A DNA stretch of 64,000 bases from Planococcus sp. CP5-4_YE (GTDB lineage Bacteria; Bacillota; Bacilli; Bacillales_A; Planococcaceae): assembly GCF_019042655.1 (NCBI RefSeq), contig NZ_JAHPZO010000001.1:372001-436000 (forward strand), read 5' to 3'. Position 1 is the first letter of the stretch; each line of letters starts with the position of its first letter. The position numbers were made by a program, and so were the translations under genes. The notes under the pieces are model-generated. The model was not told the DNA's origin. It did not search any database and was given only the letters and a program-made list of their open reading frames with translations. Positions 7,357 to 17,337 of the stretch are shown here, in pieces.

Positions 7357-9256
7357 CTTTTTTGCCTCCTTCCAGCGCTCTTGCTTCTCTTTGAATGCGT
7401 TCGTTATCCGCAATCAATTCTTCTTTTGTTACATGGAAACCAAGGTCATCTTTCAACGAACGGACAAGCATCGAGCCGAATGTGATCGCAAGGCCGCCAA
7501 TCAATACCGGAAGTGCCCATGCATGCCCATCCATATGGTACATAGCGCCAAACGCTGCTGTAAACATACCGAGTGAAATGACAAACGGAATGATTGAACC
7601 GTTTGGCATGTGGATATCGCCAAGTGGCTCAGCGTAGACCATGCCTTCTTTATTGCCTTCCATTTTCTCGATCCAATATGGGTCAAGTCCACGGACAAGC
7701 GGTGTTTGTGCAAAGTTATAGAATGGCGGTGGTGATGGAATTGCCCATTCAAGCGTACGTCCGTCGCCCCATGGGTCGTTACCGACGCGCTCATTCTTAG
7801 CAACTGTCATGACGACGTTGACGAGAAGGATGATAACCCCGATCGCCATAAGCAAGGCACCTGCCGAACTGATTGCGTTAAAGAGATCCCAGCCTTGGTC
7901 TGCTCCGAACGTGTAAACACGGCGCGGCATACCCATTAGACCAAGGAAATGCTGGATAAAGAATGTCAAATGGAATCCGATGAAGAAGAACCAGAACGTC
8001 CATTTTCCAAGTTTTTCGCTCAACATCGTACCGAACATTTTCGGCCAGTACAAATGCGTACCTGCCAAAATAGCGAGAACAACGCCACCAACGATTACGT
8101 AGTGGAAGTGGGCAACGATGAAATAAGAATCGTGCAACTGGTAATCAAGCGGTGCAATTGCTTGCATAACGCCTGTTACCCCACCTGCTACGAACGACGG
8201 GATAAACGCGACTGCGTAAATCATTGGCACTGTGAAGGAAATATTTCCTCCCCAGATCGTCAAGAGCCAGTTAAAGATTTTAATCCCTGTTGGAACTGCG
8301 ATAATCATCGTTGCAAGAGCGAACACTGCGTTAGCTGTCGGTCCAAGACCAACTGTAAACATGTGGTGAGCCCAAACCATGAATCCGTAGAAACCGATCA
8401 GGATTGTCGCAAAGACCAATGCCGTGTAACCGAATAGGCGTTTGCGAGAGAAGATTGCAAAGATTTCAGAGAAAATACCAAATGCCGGCAAGATCAAGAT
8501 ATAAACTTCCGGGTGACCGAAGATCCAGAAGAAGTGCTCCCAAATAATCGTATTACCGCCCATCGTTACATCAAAGAAATTAGCCCCGAACAAACGGTCG
8601 AATACCATGAAGAAAATACCGACAGTCAGTGGAGGGAACGCCAAGAGAATCAACGCAGACGCTACAAAAGTCGTCCAAGTGAAAAGCGGCATTCTCATGT
8701 ACGTCATACCCGGTGCACGCATATTGATGATCGTAACAAGGAAGTTAATCCCAGCGATCAAAGTACCGAAACCGGATATCGTCAAACCGAGTGAGTAGAA
8801 ATCGATTCCGTGTCCTTCAGAGGCAAGTGCCAAAGAAGCGTAGTTTGTCCATCCTGCATCCGGTGCCCCGCCTAGGAACCATGAAAGGTTTAGGAAGATA
8901 CCACCGAAGAAGAATAGCCAGAACCCAAGTGAGTTCAAGAACGGAAACGCTACGTCACGTGCACCGATTTGCAAAGGTGAGACCGCGTTCATGAATGCCA
9001 AAAGAATTGGCATGGCTGCAAGGAAGATCATTGTTGTTCCGTGCATCGTTAAAACTTCGTTGTATGTTCCGGCACTGAGGAAATCGTTTCCGGCTTTCAT
9101 TAGCTGAATCCGGATCATCATCGCTTCTACGCCACCGACTAGGAAGAAGAACCCGCCGGAGATCAAGTAGAGGATCGCGATTTTCTTATGGTCTACAGTT
9201 GTCATGTAGTCCCAAATTGTAGCGCCGAAACCCTTTTTCTGAGAGTTAGAACTCAC
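7343..9256 (-). CDS. ctaD: Cytochrome c oxidase subunit I (CtaD)
   Basis: This 637-residue catalytic subunit contains the heme-copper oxidase signatures. These are HPEVYILILPAFG with the CuB His and the cross-linked Tyr, WAHHMF for the His pair, and VAHFHYVIVGG with the heme a3 and heme a ligands. The fold has about 12 core helices plus C-terminal ones. It reduces O2 to water and pumps protons. The start is GTG at 9256 after AAGGAGG. It sits between ctaC and ctaE, as in Bacillus. Confidence 0.96.
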   Translation of the reverse strand: MSSNSQKKGFGATIWDYMTTVDHKKIAILYLISGGFFFLVGGVEAMMIRIQLMKAGNDFLSAGTYNEVLTMHGTTMIFLAAMPILLAFMNAVSPLQIGARDVAFPFLNSLGFWLFFFGGIFLNLSWFLGGAPDAGWTNYASLALASEGHGIDFYSLGLTISGFGTLIAGINFLVTIINMRAPGMTYMRMPLFTWTTFVASALILLAFPPLTVGIFFMVFDRLFGANFFDVTMGGNTIIWEHFFWIFGHPEVYILILPAFGIFSEIFAIFSRKRLFGYTALVFATILIGFYGFMVWAHHMFTVGLGPTANAVFALATMIIAVPTGIKIFNWLLTIWGGNISFTVPMIYAVAFIPSFVAGGVTGVMQAIAPLDYQLHDSYFIVAHFHYVIVGGVVLAILAGTHLYWPKMFGTMLSEKLGKWTFWFFFIGFHLTFFIQHFLGLMGMPRRVYTFGADQGWDLFNAISSAGALLMAIGVIILLVNVVMTVAKNERVGNDPWGDGRTLEWAIPSPPPFYNFAQTPLVRGLDPYWIEKMEGNKEGMVYAEPLGDIHMPNGSIIPFVISLGMFTAAFGAMYHMDGHAWALPVLIGGLAITFGSMLVRSLKDDLGFHVTKEELIADNERIQREARALEGGKKGGLK

Positions 9257-9281
9257 AATAGTTTACCTCCTTTTTTAACGT

Positions 9282-10373
9282 TTACTCTTCAACTTTCAAG
9301 CTCATCAAGTATGCAGCAAGTGCATTGAGCTCTTGATCGGAAAGTTCTTCTCCATTATTTAATGAAGCTGCATTAGGCATCAAATTGCCTGGTTTGTACT
9401 GCTGAGGATCAGCAATCCAGTTTTTCAATGTTTCTTCGTCATGTTCCATGAAGCCGGCGATTGTTGTACGGTCGCCAAATGTTGTTAAGTTCGGGCCTTG
9501 GCCTGTGGCAGCGCCAGCGCTATTGACTGCGTGGCATGCGATGCAACTTAAACCATCTTGGCCAAACAAAGCTTCGCCTTCTTGAGCAAGAGTTTCAGTC
9601 GGCGCTTCTTGTTCTTCCTGCATTGCAGCTACCCATGCATCAAAGTCTTCGCGGTTGAGCGTTTTGACTTTGAAATCCATCAATGCGTGGGACGGTCCAC
9701 AAAGCTCGGCACATTTACCGAAGTAAACGCCTTCTTCAAGTTCTGAAGATTCTTTATCGAATTCCAAATAGAAGGTGTTGACGTTTTCAGGGTTGACGTC
9801 GAGTTTACCGCCAACAGAAGGGATCCAGAACGAGTGCTTCACGTCTGCGGCAATCAAATTGAAGTAGACGCGCTCGCCAGTTGGTACGACGAGTTCCTGT
9901 GCAGTACGAATTTCCTGTTCAGGATACTCGAACTCCCACCAGTAAAGCTTACCGGTTACATTAACCGTCAAGTTCTCAGCTACGCCTTCTTCGTCCTGTG
10001 CGTCCATCGCCGTGACATCAGCCAGGTCGAATGTAGCGTAGACCGTCGGAACAGCAAGGATCAAAAGCAAAACGATTGGAATTGCTGTCCAGATAAACTC
10101 AAGACGCGCGCTTCCTTCGACTTGTTCAGGGATCATGTCCTCCCCTACTTTTGAACGGCGGAATTTAACAATTGCCAATACATAGATGATAGTAACGACG
10201 ACGATAACGAACAACATGACAATGGATGACAAAATCAGCAAGTTGAACTGATCTTGTGCAACCTTACCAGCCGGTATCAGCGTCGAGATCTCTTCGCGTC
10301 CACAGCCTGAAAGAAAAACAAGCAATGTGGTCATCAAAGCGAAGAGGCGCCATTTCTTAGGTCCTTTCATCAT
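9282..10373 (-). CDS. ctaC: Cytochrome c oxidase subunit II with fused cytochrome c domain (CtaC)
   Basis: This 363-residue lipoprotein has a lipobox (LSGC near residue 24), two membrane helices, a cupredoxin domain with the CuA ligands (VKHSFWIP, then CAELCG..H..M), and a C-terminal cytochrome c domain with the heme site CIACH and an axial Met (NLMPNA). The fusion identifies a caa3-type oxidase that takes electrons from its own c domain. Tandem ATG codons open the frame; the first at 10373 is used. The gene lies 26 bp upstream of ctaD. Confidence 0.96.
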   Translation of the reverse strand: MMKGPKKWRLFALMTTLLVFLSGCGREEISTLIPAGKVAQDQFNLLILSSIVMLFVIVVVTIIYVLAIVKFRRSKVGEDMIPEQVEGSARLEFIWTAIPIVLLLILAVPTVYATFDLADVTAMDAQDEEGVAENLTVNVTGKLYWWEFEYPEQEIRTAQELVVPTGERVYFNLIAADVKHSFWIPSVGGKLDVNPENVNTFYLEFDKESSELEEGVYFGKCAELCGPSHALMDFKVKTLNREDFDAWVAAMQEEQEAPTETLAQEGEALFGQDGLSCIACHAVNSAGAATGQGPNLTTFGDRTTIAGFMEHDEETLKNWIADPQQYKPGNLMPNAASLNNGEELSDQELNALAAYLMSLKVEE

Positions 10374-10427
10374 AGCTTTTCATACCCCTCTCTGAATAAA
10401 ATGTTTCACACTTAAGTAAAAAGAAAT

Positions 10428-11345
10428 TTAGACGAATACTGCGAAAATGATCATCGAGACAAATAGAATCGTCATATAGTTCAACGAATAGATGAACATT
10501 TTCTTCGCCCATTTCAAATCATCAGCTGCTTTGAAGCCTTGGATCGCAAGAACAAGCCATCCGATATTCAACGCTGTAGCTAAGATGATGAAGCCTATCC
10601 CAAGTTCCATAAGCAGGAACGGCAATGGGAAAAGCAGTAAAACCCATGCAAGCATCGATTTTTTTGTCCGGTGAAATCCTTTGACCACCGGGAGCATCGG
10701 AATATTTGCAGCCCGATACTCTTCCGTCCGTTTCATGGCAAGCGCATAAAAATGCGGCGGCTGCCAGATGAACATAATCAGAAACAGTGCCCATGCGCCC
10801 ATAACGATCGCCGGCTCCACCGCAGCCCAGCCGATTAGCGGCGGGATTGCGCCGGAAATACTGCCGACGATCGTGTTGCCGACATGCCGTCTCTTCGACC
10901 ACATCGAATAGAGAACGACATAAGCTAAAATGCCAGCGATTCCAAACAGACCTGCTGAAACAGAAGCGGAAAACAAAAAGAGTTCGCCTATAACGATGAA
11001 AGAAATGGCGAGTGCCAAGACAGCAGATGGCTTGAACCTGCCCGTAACTGTCGGGCGGGCTCTCTTGCTAGCCATCAATGGGTCGATATCTGTGTCGATA
11101 TAATTATTCATCGCCGCAGACCCCGCAATGATCAATGCCGAACCGACGATCGTGTAGACGAGAATATCCATGTGATCAAGGAAATTCTGATCCGAAAACT
11201 GGAAAGCGAGCCACAGTCCCGTAAAGACGGTAATTAAATTGGAATTCACAATCCCAATTTTAATAAGTGCCAGAAAATCTTTAGTGAACGTGCTCGATTC
11301 TACAGCATCGGTCGGTTCTGCAGGCAAAGACCGGCCGTTTGACAT
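10428..11345 (-). CDS. ctaB: Protoheme IX farnesyltransferase (heme O synthase, CtaB)
   Basis: This 305-residue UbiA-family prenyltransferase has about nine membrane helices. The first Asp-rich motif (NNYIDTDIDPLM) is followed by the conserved KRARPT. A second conserved region (LPVVKG..RTK) follows. It farnesylates heme B to heme O, the precursor that CtaA turns into heme A. The ATG at 11345 follows AAGGAGGG. It is the first gene of ctaBCDEF and is divergent from ctaA, with a 346-bp control region between them. Confidence 0.94.
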   Translation of the reverse strand: MSNGRSLPAEPTDAVESSTFTKDFLALIKIGIVNSNLITVFTGLWLAFQFSDQNFLDHMDILVYTIVGSALIIAGSAAMNNYIDTDIDPLMASKRARPTVTGRFKPSAVLALAISFIVIGELFLFSASVSAGLFGIAGILAYVVLYSMWSKRRHVGNTIVGSISGAIPPLIGWAAVEPAIVMGAWALFLIMFIWQPPHFYALAMKRTEEYRAANIPMLPVVKGFHRTKKSMLAWVLLLFPLPFLLMELGIGFIILATALNIGWLVLAIQGFKAADDLKWAKKMFIYSLNYMTILFVSMIIFAVFV

Positions 11346-11605
11346 ATAACTCCCTCCTTTCAAAGTTGTAAGCATATTCCGCTAACCATAACTATATCTA
11401 AATTCCAGCTTGTTTTCTACATATTACTGAAATTTCCTGATATAAATGATGATTTCACGCAATTGGTCTTACAAATATTCATCTCTAATGATACAGTAGC
11501 CCCCTCGCTATTTTAAGATAGAAAAAACGATGTTTTTGAACAGTTTGTGAAGGTCGTAATTATTATGTCCAATTCTTGAAAGTTTAGGTGAACGCCCATT
11601 TCTCG

Positions 11606-11634
11606 TTGTATTTTAAACGCAGTTTCGCTATCAT
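11606..11634 (+). promoter_or_regulatory. Probable ctaA promoter
   Basis: TTGTAT at 11606-11611 and TATCAT at 11629-11634 are spaced by 17 bp. The predicted start is near 11641, which leaves a leader of about 50 nt before the ctaA TTG start codon. Confidence 0.5.
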
Positions 11635-11644
11635 CGAGTATGCA

Positions 11645-11658
11645 GGTAATCGTTAACG
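11645..11658. promoter_or_regulatory. cre-like site (CcpA box candidate) at the ctaA transcription start
   Basis: GGTAATCGTTAACG matches the cre consensus TGWAANCGNTNWCA except at the two outermost positions, and keeps the central CG. It overlaps about +5 to +18 of the predicted ctaA transcript, a position suited to repression. Base matching alone is weak evidence. Confidence 0.35.
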
Positions 11659-11691
11659 CTAAAAGTTTTTCTAAAAAAAGTAGGTGGCATT

Positions 11692-12609
11692 TTGAAAAGC
11701 AACATTTATATAAAAATATTCGGGGTTCTTGCGTCTGTCGGCATGCTGCTCATCCTCCTTGGCGGAGCTTTGGTGACTAAAACCGATAGCGGTATGGGCT
11801 GCGGCCGCAACTGGCCAGATTGCAATGGCAATTTGATTCCTCGCGAAATTACCCCTGAAGTGCTGATCGAATTCTCCCACCGCCTGGTAACAGGAGTGGT
11901 CGGAATTTTGATTGTGGTTTTGGCTGTCTGGGCTTGGCGCAAGTTTGGGCATGTGCGGGAAACGAAGTTCCTTGCCTTCATGGCTGTCTTCTTCCTCCTG
12001 CTGCAAGCATTGATCGGCGCTGCCCAAGTCCTGTGGGGCCAAGGCGATTTCATTTTAGCGCTCCACTTCGGGATCTCTCTCCTATCGTTCGCCGCTGTCC
12101 TGCTCTTGACCTTGCTCATTTTTGAAGTGGACCGCAAATTCGATGCGGACCGCGTGCAAATCGGACGCACTTTGAAATTCCATACGCTCGGCGTAGCGCT
12201 GTATTCTTATGTGGTCGTCTACACCGGCGCTCTTGTCCGTCATACAGAATCGAGCTTGATCTGTTCTGATTGGCCTTTGTGCCGCAACGACCAGTTCGCG
12301 CTGCCAAGCAATATGTATGAATGGGTCCAGATGGGCCATCGTTTCGCAGCTGCGCTCATTGTCATCTGGATCGGCGTCATTGCGCTCCACGCGTATCGCC
12401 ATTATCGCGACCAGCGGGTCATTTTCTGGGGCTGGATCATCGCCTTTGCGATCGTGCTTCTCCAAGCCACATCCGGAATGCTCGTCGTCTTGACGAAGTT
12501 AAATCTAGCGGTCGCCTTGCTCCACTCCTTGCTCATCTCAATGCTTTTCGGACTGTTATGTTATATGGTCCTTCTTGTATCCAGAAGCAAATTCATCAAA
12601 TCCAAATAA
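11692..12609 (+). CDS. ctaA: Heme A synthase (CtaA)
   Basis: This 305-residue membrane protein has eight helices in two four-helix halves. Each half carries His pairs for heme ligation (FSHRLV, LHFG; MGHRFAA, LLHSL). The extracytoplasmic Cys pair CGRNWPDC marks the Firmicutes type, and a second pair lies in CSDWPLC. It oxidises the C8 methyl group of heme O to give heme A. The start appears to be TTG at 11692 after TAGGTGG; no in-frame ATG or GTG is better placed. The gene ends at a bidirectional terminator shared with pycA. Confidence 0.94.
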   Translation: MKSNIYIKIFGVLASVGMLLILLGGALVTKTDSGMGCGRNWPDCNGNLIPREITPEVLIEFSHRLVTGVVGILIVVLAVWAWRKFGHVRETKFLAFMAVFFLLLQALIGAAQVLWGQGDFILALHFGISLLSFAAVLLLTLLIFEVDRKFDADRVQIGRTLKFHTLGVALYSYVVVYTGALVRHTESSLICSDWPLCRNDQFALPSNMYEWVQMGHRFAAALIVIWIGVIALHAYRHYRDQRVIFWGWIIAFAIVLLQATSGMLVVLTKLNLAVALLHSLLISMLFGLLCYMVLLVSRSKFIKSK

Positions 12610-12642
12610 AAAAATCCGGTGCAATTCGCACCGGATTTTTTT
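12608..12642. terminator. Bidirectional terminator between ctaA and pycA
   Basis: The stem AAATCCGGTGC/GCACCGGATTT has a 5-nt loop and is flanked by A- and T-runs. The convergent genes ctaA and pycA end on either side. Confidence 0.88.
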
Positions 12643-12645
12643 ATT

Positions 12646-15600
12646 TTATTTTGATTCCATTTCAATGAGCAGATCGCCCGTTGAAATGCCGTCGCCGGCT
12701 GTTACGTAAATTTCCTGGATTGTACCGTCAAACGGCGCTTGGACTGTTGTCTCCATCTTCATCGCTTCTGTGACAAGCAGATGGTCGCCGCGCTTCACCC
12801 TCAAGCCTTTCTCTCCGACTACTTTCAGGACAGTGCCAGGCATTGTCGCTGCAATATGATTTTCTTTTGTCGGATCTGCCTTAGGTTTTGCTGCTGAATC
12901 AGTTTCAACCGTCATATCTTGAATACTGATTTCACGCGGTTGGCCGTTCAATTCGAAATAGATGATGCGCGTGCCGTCTTTTTGCGGTTCGCCGATCGAC
13001 ACGAGTTTGATCATCAAGGTCTTTCCTTTTTCAATCTCGACTTCAATCTCTTCACTGAGACGCATGCCGTAGTGGAAGGTCAATGTATCAAGGACCGATA
13101 CATCCCCAAAGGTCTGGTTCGTTAAGCTGTACTCTTCAAATACTTTCGGGTATAGCGCATAAGCGAGCACTTCGTGGCTTGTAACCGGCCGTTTCAGGCG
13201 TTTGAACAGTGTCTCGCGAATCGCGTCAAAGTCAGCAGGTTCGAGCAATTCGCCCGGACGTACTGTGATTGGCTCGCGTTCTTTTAAGATCACTTTCTGC
13301 AATTCTTTCGGGAAGCCGCCGTGCGGTTGACCGATATAGCCTTCAAAGAACTCGATGACCGATTCAGGGAAATCGATATTCTCTCCGCGTGTCAGCACTG
13401 TTTTTTCATCCAATTCGTTCTGGACCATGAACAAAGCCATGTCCCCTACGACTTTCGATGACGGCGTGACTTTTACGACATCTCCAAACAGCATGTTGAC
13501 GCGAGAATACATTTCCTTCACTTCTTCCCAGCGCATGCCGAGGCCGACCGCTTTTGCCTGCTGCTGCAGGTTGCTGTACTGTCCGCCCGGCATTTCGTGG
13601 ACATAAATCTCAGAATGCGGGCTGTTCATGCCACTTTCGAAATCATTGTAATACTTGCGGACATCCTCCCAGTAATGGGACATGGTCTCAAGAGACTCGA
13701 TATCTGCCCTGATTTTGCGCTCGCCGCCGCTCATCGCATAATATAGCGAGTTGGCGCTTGGCTGCGATGTAAGCCCGGCCATTGTGCCAAGGGCCGTATC
13801 CACGATATCGACACCTGCTTCAATCGCTTTGGAATATAGATAAATGCCGTTTCCGCTCGTATCATGCGTGTGCAAGTGGATCGGCAAGGAAACCGTCTCC
13901 TTCAGTTCAGAAACGAGGCGGTACGCTGCTTCTGGCTTCAAAAGACCGGCCATGTCTTTGATTGCCAGGATATGGGCGCCTGCTGCTTCCAGCTCTTTCG
14001 CCATATCCTTATAGTATTGAACCGTGTATTTATCGCGGCTCGGGTCCAGAATGTCTCCTGTATAGCAAATCGCCGCTTCTGCGACTTTGCCGGAGTTGCG
14101 GACTTCATCGATGGCAACTTCCATTCCTTTGATCCAGTTCAGGCTGTCGAAAATGCGGAATACGTCGATTCCAGCTTCAGCGGAGGTCCGTGCAAACTCG
14201 CGGATAACATTATCCGGATAGTTTTTATAACCAACCGCATTCGCTCCGCGGAACAGCATCTGAAACAAGACGTTTGGAATGTCTTCACGCAATTTGATGA
14301 GGCGCTGCCACGGGTCTTCCTTCAAGAACCGGTAAGACACATCGAACGTCGCCCCTCCCCACATCTCCATCGAGAACAAATCACTTTGAAGGTGGGCAGT
14401 TTCTTTGGCGACTGCAAACATATCGTGTGATCGCATGCGCGTTGCCAATAGCGATTGATGGGCATCGCGTAAAGTCGTGTCCGTGAGTAGCACATCGTCT
14501 TGATCAAGTATCCACTTTGTCAATCCTTCTGGACCACGCTCGTCAAGGATTTGTTTTGTGCCTTGCGGAAGTTCCGTTATGATGTCGATTTCCGGCTTGC
14601 GCGGTGCAGCATAGATCGGTTTCTTTTTCTTCTCGATTCCCGGGAAGCCGTTCACCGTCACATTGCCGATATAGCTAAGCAATTTCGTTCCACGGTCTTG
14701 ACGCACAGGGAATTTGAACAATTCAGGCGTGCTGTCGATAAAGCTCGTATCAAAATCACCGTTGATGAAATTTTGGTGTTTCACCACATTTTCCAGGAAC
14801 GGAATATTCGTTTTGATGCCGCGGATACGGAACTCCTGCAAGTTGCGGTCCATTTTCGCTGCCGCTTCTTTGAACGTTGTTGCCCAAGTGGACACTTTAA
14901 CGAGCAAAGAATCGTAGTAAGGAGAAATGACTGCTCCCTGGAAACCGTTTCCGGCATCCAGACGCACGCCAAATCCGCCTCCTGAACGGTAGACCATCAG
15001 CTTTCCGGCATCCGGCATAAAGTCATTTAATGGATCTTCTGTCGTTACACGTGACTGGATGGCAAATCCGAACAAAGGGATATCCTCTTGTTTCGGGATG
15101 GCGATCGTTTCGCTATGGAGCATATGCCCGCGGGCGATATGGATCTGCGCATGGACGATATCGATGCCTGTAACCATTTCAGTGATCGTGTGTTCAACTT
15201 GGATGCGGGGGTTCACTTCGATAAAGTAGAATTCATCTCCCGCTACCAGGAATTCAACTGTCCCGGCATTTATGTAATCGATGTTTTTCATTAATTTTAC
15301 AGCCGCATCGCAAATTTCGTTGCGCAACTTATTGCTGATTGAGTTGGAAGGGGCGATTTCAACGACTTTTTGATGGCGCCGCTGAATGGAGCAGTCGCGT
15401 TCATACAGATGGACGACATTGCCTTCTGCATCGCCGAGGATCTGCACTTCGATGTGCTTCGGTTTGTCTACAAATTTTTCTACATACATTTCGTCGGAAC
15501 CGAAAGCAGCTTTCGCTTCGGATTTTGCACGTTCGTAGGATGATGCTAGTTCACTGGCGTCTTTGACGATGCGCATGCCGCGCCCGCCTCCGCCGAGTGA

Positions 15601-16086
15601 TGCTTTGATCATTAGTGGGAATCCGGCTTGTTCAGCGAATGCTTCCACTTCAGTGAGCGATTCGACTGGGCCATCTGTTCCTGGAATGACCGGGATGCCT
15701 GCAGCAATCGCCTGGTCGCGAGCTTTGACTTTATCACCGAACATATCGAGATGACGGGATGTCGGACCGATGAATACGATGCTTTCTTCTTCACAGCGCC
15801 GCGCAAAATGAACGTTTTCAGATAAAAATCCGTACCCTGGGTGAATGGCGTCCACTCCTGAGTCTTTTGCGATGCGAATGATGTCTTCAATGTCCAAATA
15901 AGCATCAATCGGCTTTTTGCCTTTGCCGACTAAATACGATTCGTCAGCTTTGTAACGATGAAACGAACCGCTGTCTTCCTGCGAATAAATCGCAACTGTC
16001 CGAAGATTCAGTTCTGTACAGGCGCGGAAGATCCGAATGGCAATTTCTCCGCGGTTGGCTACTAAGATCTTGTTAATCTCTTTCAC
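12646..16086 (-). CDS. pycA: Pyruvate carboxylase
   Basis: This 1146-residue biotin enzyme has the full domain order: biotin carboxylase (about 1-455, with SLGGGGRGMR as the ATP loop), carboxyltransferase (about 530-980, LTDTTLRDAHQS), a tetramerisation/allosteric region, and a C-terminal biotinyl domain with AMKMET. It makes oxaloacetate from pyruvate for the citric acid cycle. The start is taken as GTG at 16086, giving VKEINKILVANRG and matching other PycA N termini. A GTG four codons upstream is also possible. In B. subtilis the apo form of the c-di-AMP binding protein DarB (YkuL) binds PycA, and a DarB homologue is encoded at 48.6 kb. Confidence 0.97.
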   Translation of the reverse strand: MKEINKILVANRGEIAIRIFRACTELNLRTVAIYSQEDSGSFHRYKADESYLVGKGKKPIDAYLDIEDIIRIAKDSGVDAIHPGYGFLSENVHFARRCEEESIVFIGPTSRHLDMFGDKVKARDQAIAAGIPVIPGTDGPVESLTEVEAFAEQAGFPLMIKASLGGGGRGMRIVKDASELASSYERAKSEAKAAFGSDEMYVEKFVDKPKHIEVQILGDAEGNVVHLYERDCSIQRRHQKVVEIAPSNSISNKLRNEICDAAVKLMKNIDYINAGTVEFLVAGDEFYFIEVNPRIQVEHTITEMVTGIDIVHAQIHIARGHMLHSETIAIPKQEDIPLFGFAIQSRVTTEDPLNDFMPDAGKLMVYRSGGGFGVRLDAGNGFQGAVISPYYDSLLVKVSTWATTFKEAAAKMDRNLQEFRIRGIKTNIPFLENVVKHQNFINGDFDTSFIDSTPELFKFPVRQDRGTKLLSYIGNVTVNGFPGIEKKKKPIYAAPRKPEIDIITELPQGTKQILDERGPEGLTKWILDQDDVLLTDTTLRDAHQSLLATRMRSHDMFAVAKETAHLQSDLFSMEMWGGATFDVSYRFLKEDPWQRLIKLREDIPNVLFQMLFRGANAVGYKNYPDNVIREFARTSAEAGIDVFRIFDSLNWIKGMEVAIDEVRNSGKVAEAAICYTGDILDPSRDKYTVQYYKDMAKELEAAGAHILAIKDMAGLLKPEAAYRLVSELKETVSLPIHLHTHDTSGNGIYLYSKAIEAGVDIVDTALGTMAGLTSQPSANSLYYAMSGGERKIRADIESLETMSHYWEDVRKYYNDFESGMNSPHSEIYVHEMPGGQYSNLQQQAKAVGLGMRWEEVKEMYSRVNMLFGDVVKVTPSSKVVGDMALFMVQNELDEKTVLTRGENIDFPESVIEFFEGYIGQPHGGFPKELQKVILKEREPITVRPGELLEPADFDAIRETLFKRLKRPVTSHEVLAYALYPKVFEEYSLTNQTFGDVSVLDTLTFHYGMRLSEEIEVEIEKGKTLMIKLVSIGEPQKDGTRIIYFELNGQPREISIQDMTVETDSAAKPKADPTKENHIAATMPGTVLKVVGEKGLRVKRGDHLLVTEAMKMETTVQAPFDGTIQEIYVTAGDGISTGDLLIEMESK

Positions 16087-16101
16087 TCCGACGCACACCC
16101 T

Positions 16102-17268
16102 TTACTTTTTCGTTTTTTCGTATTTATTGAACATGGAAACATTCATTAATACTCCCATAGCTAACGATAACAAAATTACCGAAGTTCCGCCATAGCTGAT
16201 AAATGGAAGTGTTACCCCTGTCAGCGGAATGATACCCGAAAGACCGCCCAGATTGACGAAAGACTGGATGCCGATCATGCTGGCAACACCTGCTGCGAGC
16301 ATGCGTGCCAGTGGATCGCTGGTTGTCATGGCGATCCACAGGCCGCGCAACACCACAAAGCCGAGTCCACCGATGACGAAGAAGACACCCAAAACGCCAA
16401 GTTCTTCAGCGATGACCGACATGATGAAATCCGTATGGGGCTCTGGCAAATAGCCGAGCTTCTGGATGGATTGGCCAAGGCCGAGGCCGCTGAGCCCCCC
16501 AGAGCCGATAGCCAAATACCCGTTGACGATCTGGAAGCCGAATCCGAGTTCGTCGGAAAATGGGTTGAAGAAGGCATCGATGCGCCCCATGCGCTTTTCA
16601 GTAAAAATAAGATCCTGTGCGAATACCATCATAGGCACAATGACCACTGCTGTTGCAGTGATGACAATACCTGCCAACTTTACAAAAGGCTTCAAGCGCA
16701 CCCCAGAAGCTGCCATAACCGACAACCCGACTGCCCCAATAATGACCATAGAACCCAGGTCCGGTTCAAAAAACACTAAAATTAATACAGCTGTCAAAAT
16801 GATAACAGGCGGGATGATCGATTCATTCAGTTTGTTGATGGACCCATTGCGGTATTTATTGGAAAACACCCCCGCCAAGTAAAAGATCAAACCGACCTTG
16901 GCAACTTCAGAGGGCTGGATATTAACAAAACCGAGGTCGATCCAGCTTTTCGCACCGCCTGCTGCGAAGCCGATAAAATGTACGAGGATGAGACCAGTAA
17001 AGATGACAGCAAGTACAGTCGCCATCATCCATTTTTTCTTGAAATGTTTATAGGGGAAAATGGCAGCGAGCAGGAATACAGGATAAGCGATGGCCAAATT
17101 GAGTAATTGCTGTATGTAGAAGCGGTCCGGTGAATCGTTATAATAGTTAACGGACCAGGCCATGCTGGAGGAGTAAATCATAATCAGGCCAAAAATGGTC
17201 AGCGCCAGGTATGCAAAGAGAAGCGGGTAGTCTATGTACTTGCCGTATTTCTTGATGTAGGATTTCAT
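16102..17268 (-). CDS. ftsW: FtsW-type SEDS peptidoglycan polymerase
   Basis: This 388-residue protein has about ten membrane segments and the SEDS signatures GFVNIQPSEVAK and PFISYGGTS. FtsW polymerises glycan strands at the division septum together with a class B PBP. Its position beside pycA and ylaN is that of ftsW rather than rodA in Bacillales. It lies 15 bp upstream of pycA, so the two may be cotranscribed. The start ATG at 17268 follows GAGGTA. Confidence 0.92.
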   Translation of the reverse strand: MKSYIKKYGKYIDYPLLFAYLALTIFGLIMIYSSSMAWSVNYYNDSPDRFYIQQLLNLAIAYPVFLLAAIFPYKHFKKKWMMATVLAVIFTGLILVHFIGFAAGGAKSWIDLGFVNIQPSEVAKVGLIFYLAGVFSNKYRNGSINKLNESIIPPVIILTAVLILVFFEPDLGSMVIIGAVGLSVMAASGVRLKPFVKLAGIVITATAVVIVPMMVFAQDLIFTEKRMGRIDAFFNPFSDELGFGFQIVNGYLAIGSGGLSGLGLGQSIQKLGYLPEPHTDFIMSVIAEELGVLGVFFVIGGLGFVVLRGLWIAMTTSDPLARMLAAGVASMIGIQSFVNLGGLSGIIPLTGVTLPFISYGGTSVILLSLAMGVLMNVSMFNKYEKTKK

Positions 17269-17302
17269 TGTTTTTATACCTCATTCAATTGGATTCATTA
17301 GT

Positions 17303-17334
17303 AAAAAAACTCAAACTGGAATCGTTTGAGTTTT
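17303..17334 (-). terminator. Terminator of ylaN
   Basis: The stem AAAACTCAAAC/GTTTGAGTTTT has a 7-nt loop and a T-run on the minus strand. It separates ylaN from ftsW. Confidence 0.82.
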
Positions 17335-17337
17335 AGG

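Larger units (their letters stand above)
11346..11691. promoter_or_regulatory. Divergent ctaB/ctaA control region
   Basis: This 346-bp AT-rich stretch holds no gene that I can support. It must carry the ctaB promoter (minus strand) and the ctaA promoter (plus strand). In B. subtilis the equivalent region is controlled by ResD and by catabolite repression. Only the ctaA promoter and a cre-like site can be picked out with any confidence here. The ctaB promoter could not be placed securely. Confidence 0.6.

Noticed and set aside
7949-8794. Plus-strand ORFs of 162 and 93 codons
   Set aside because: They lie wholly antisense to ctaD, whose catalytic motifs are unmistakable.
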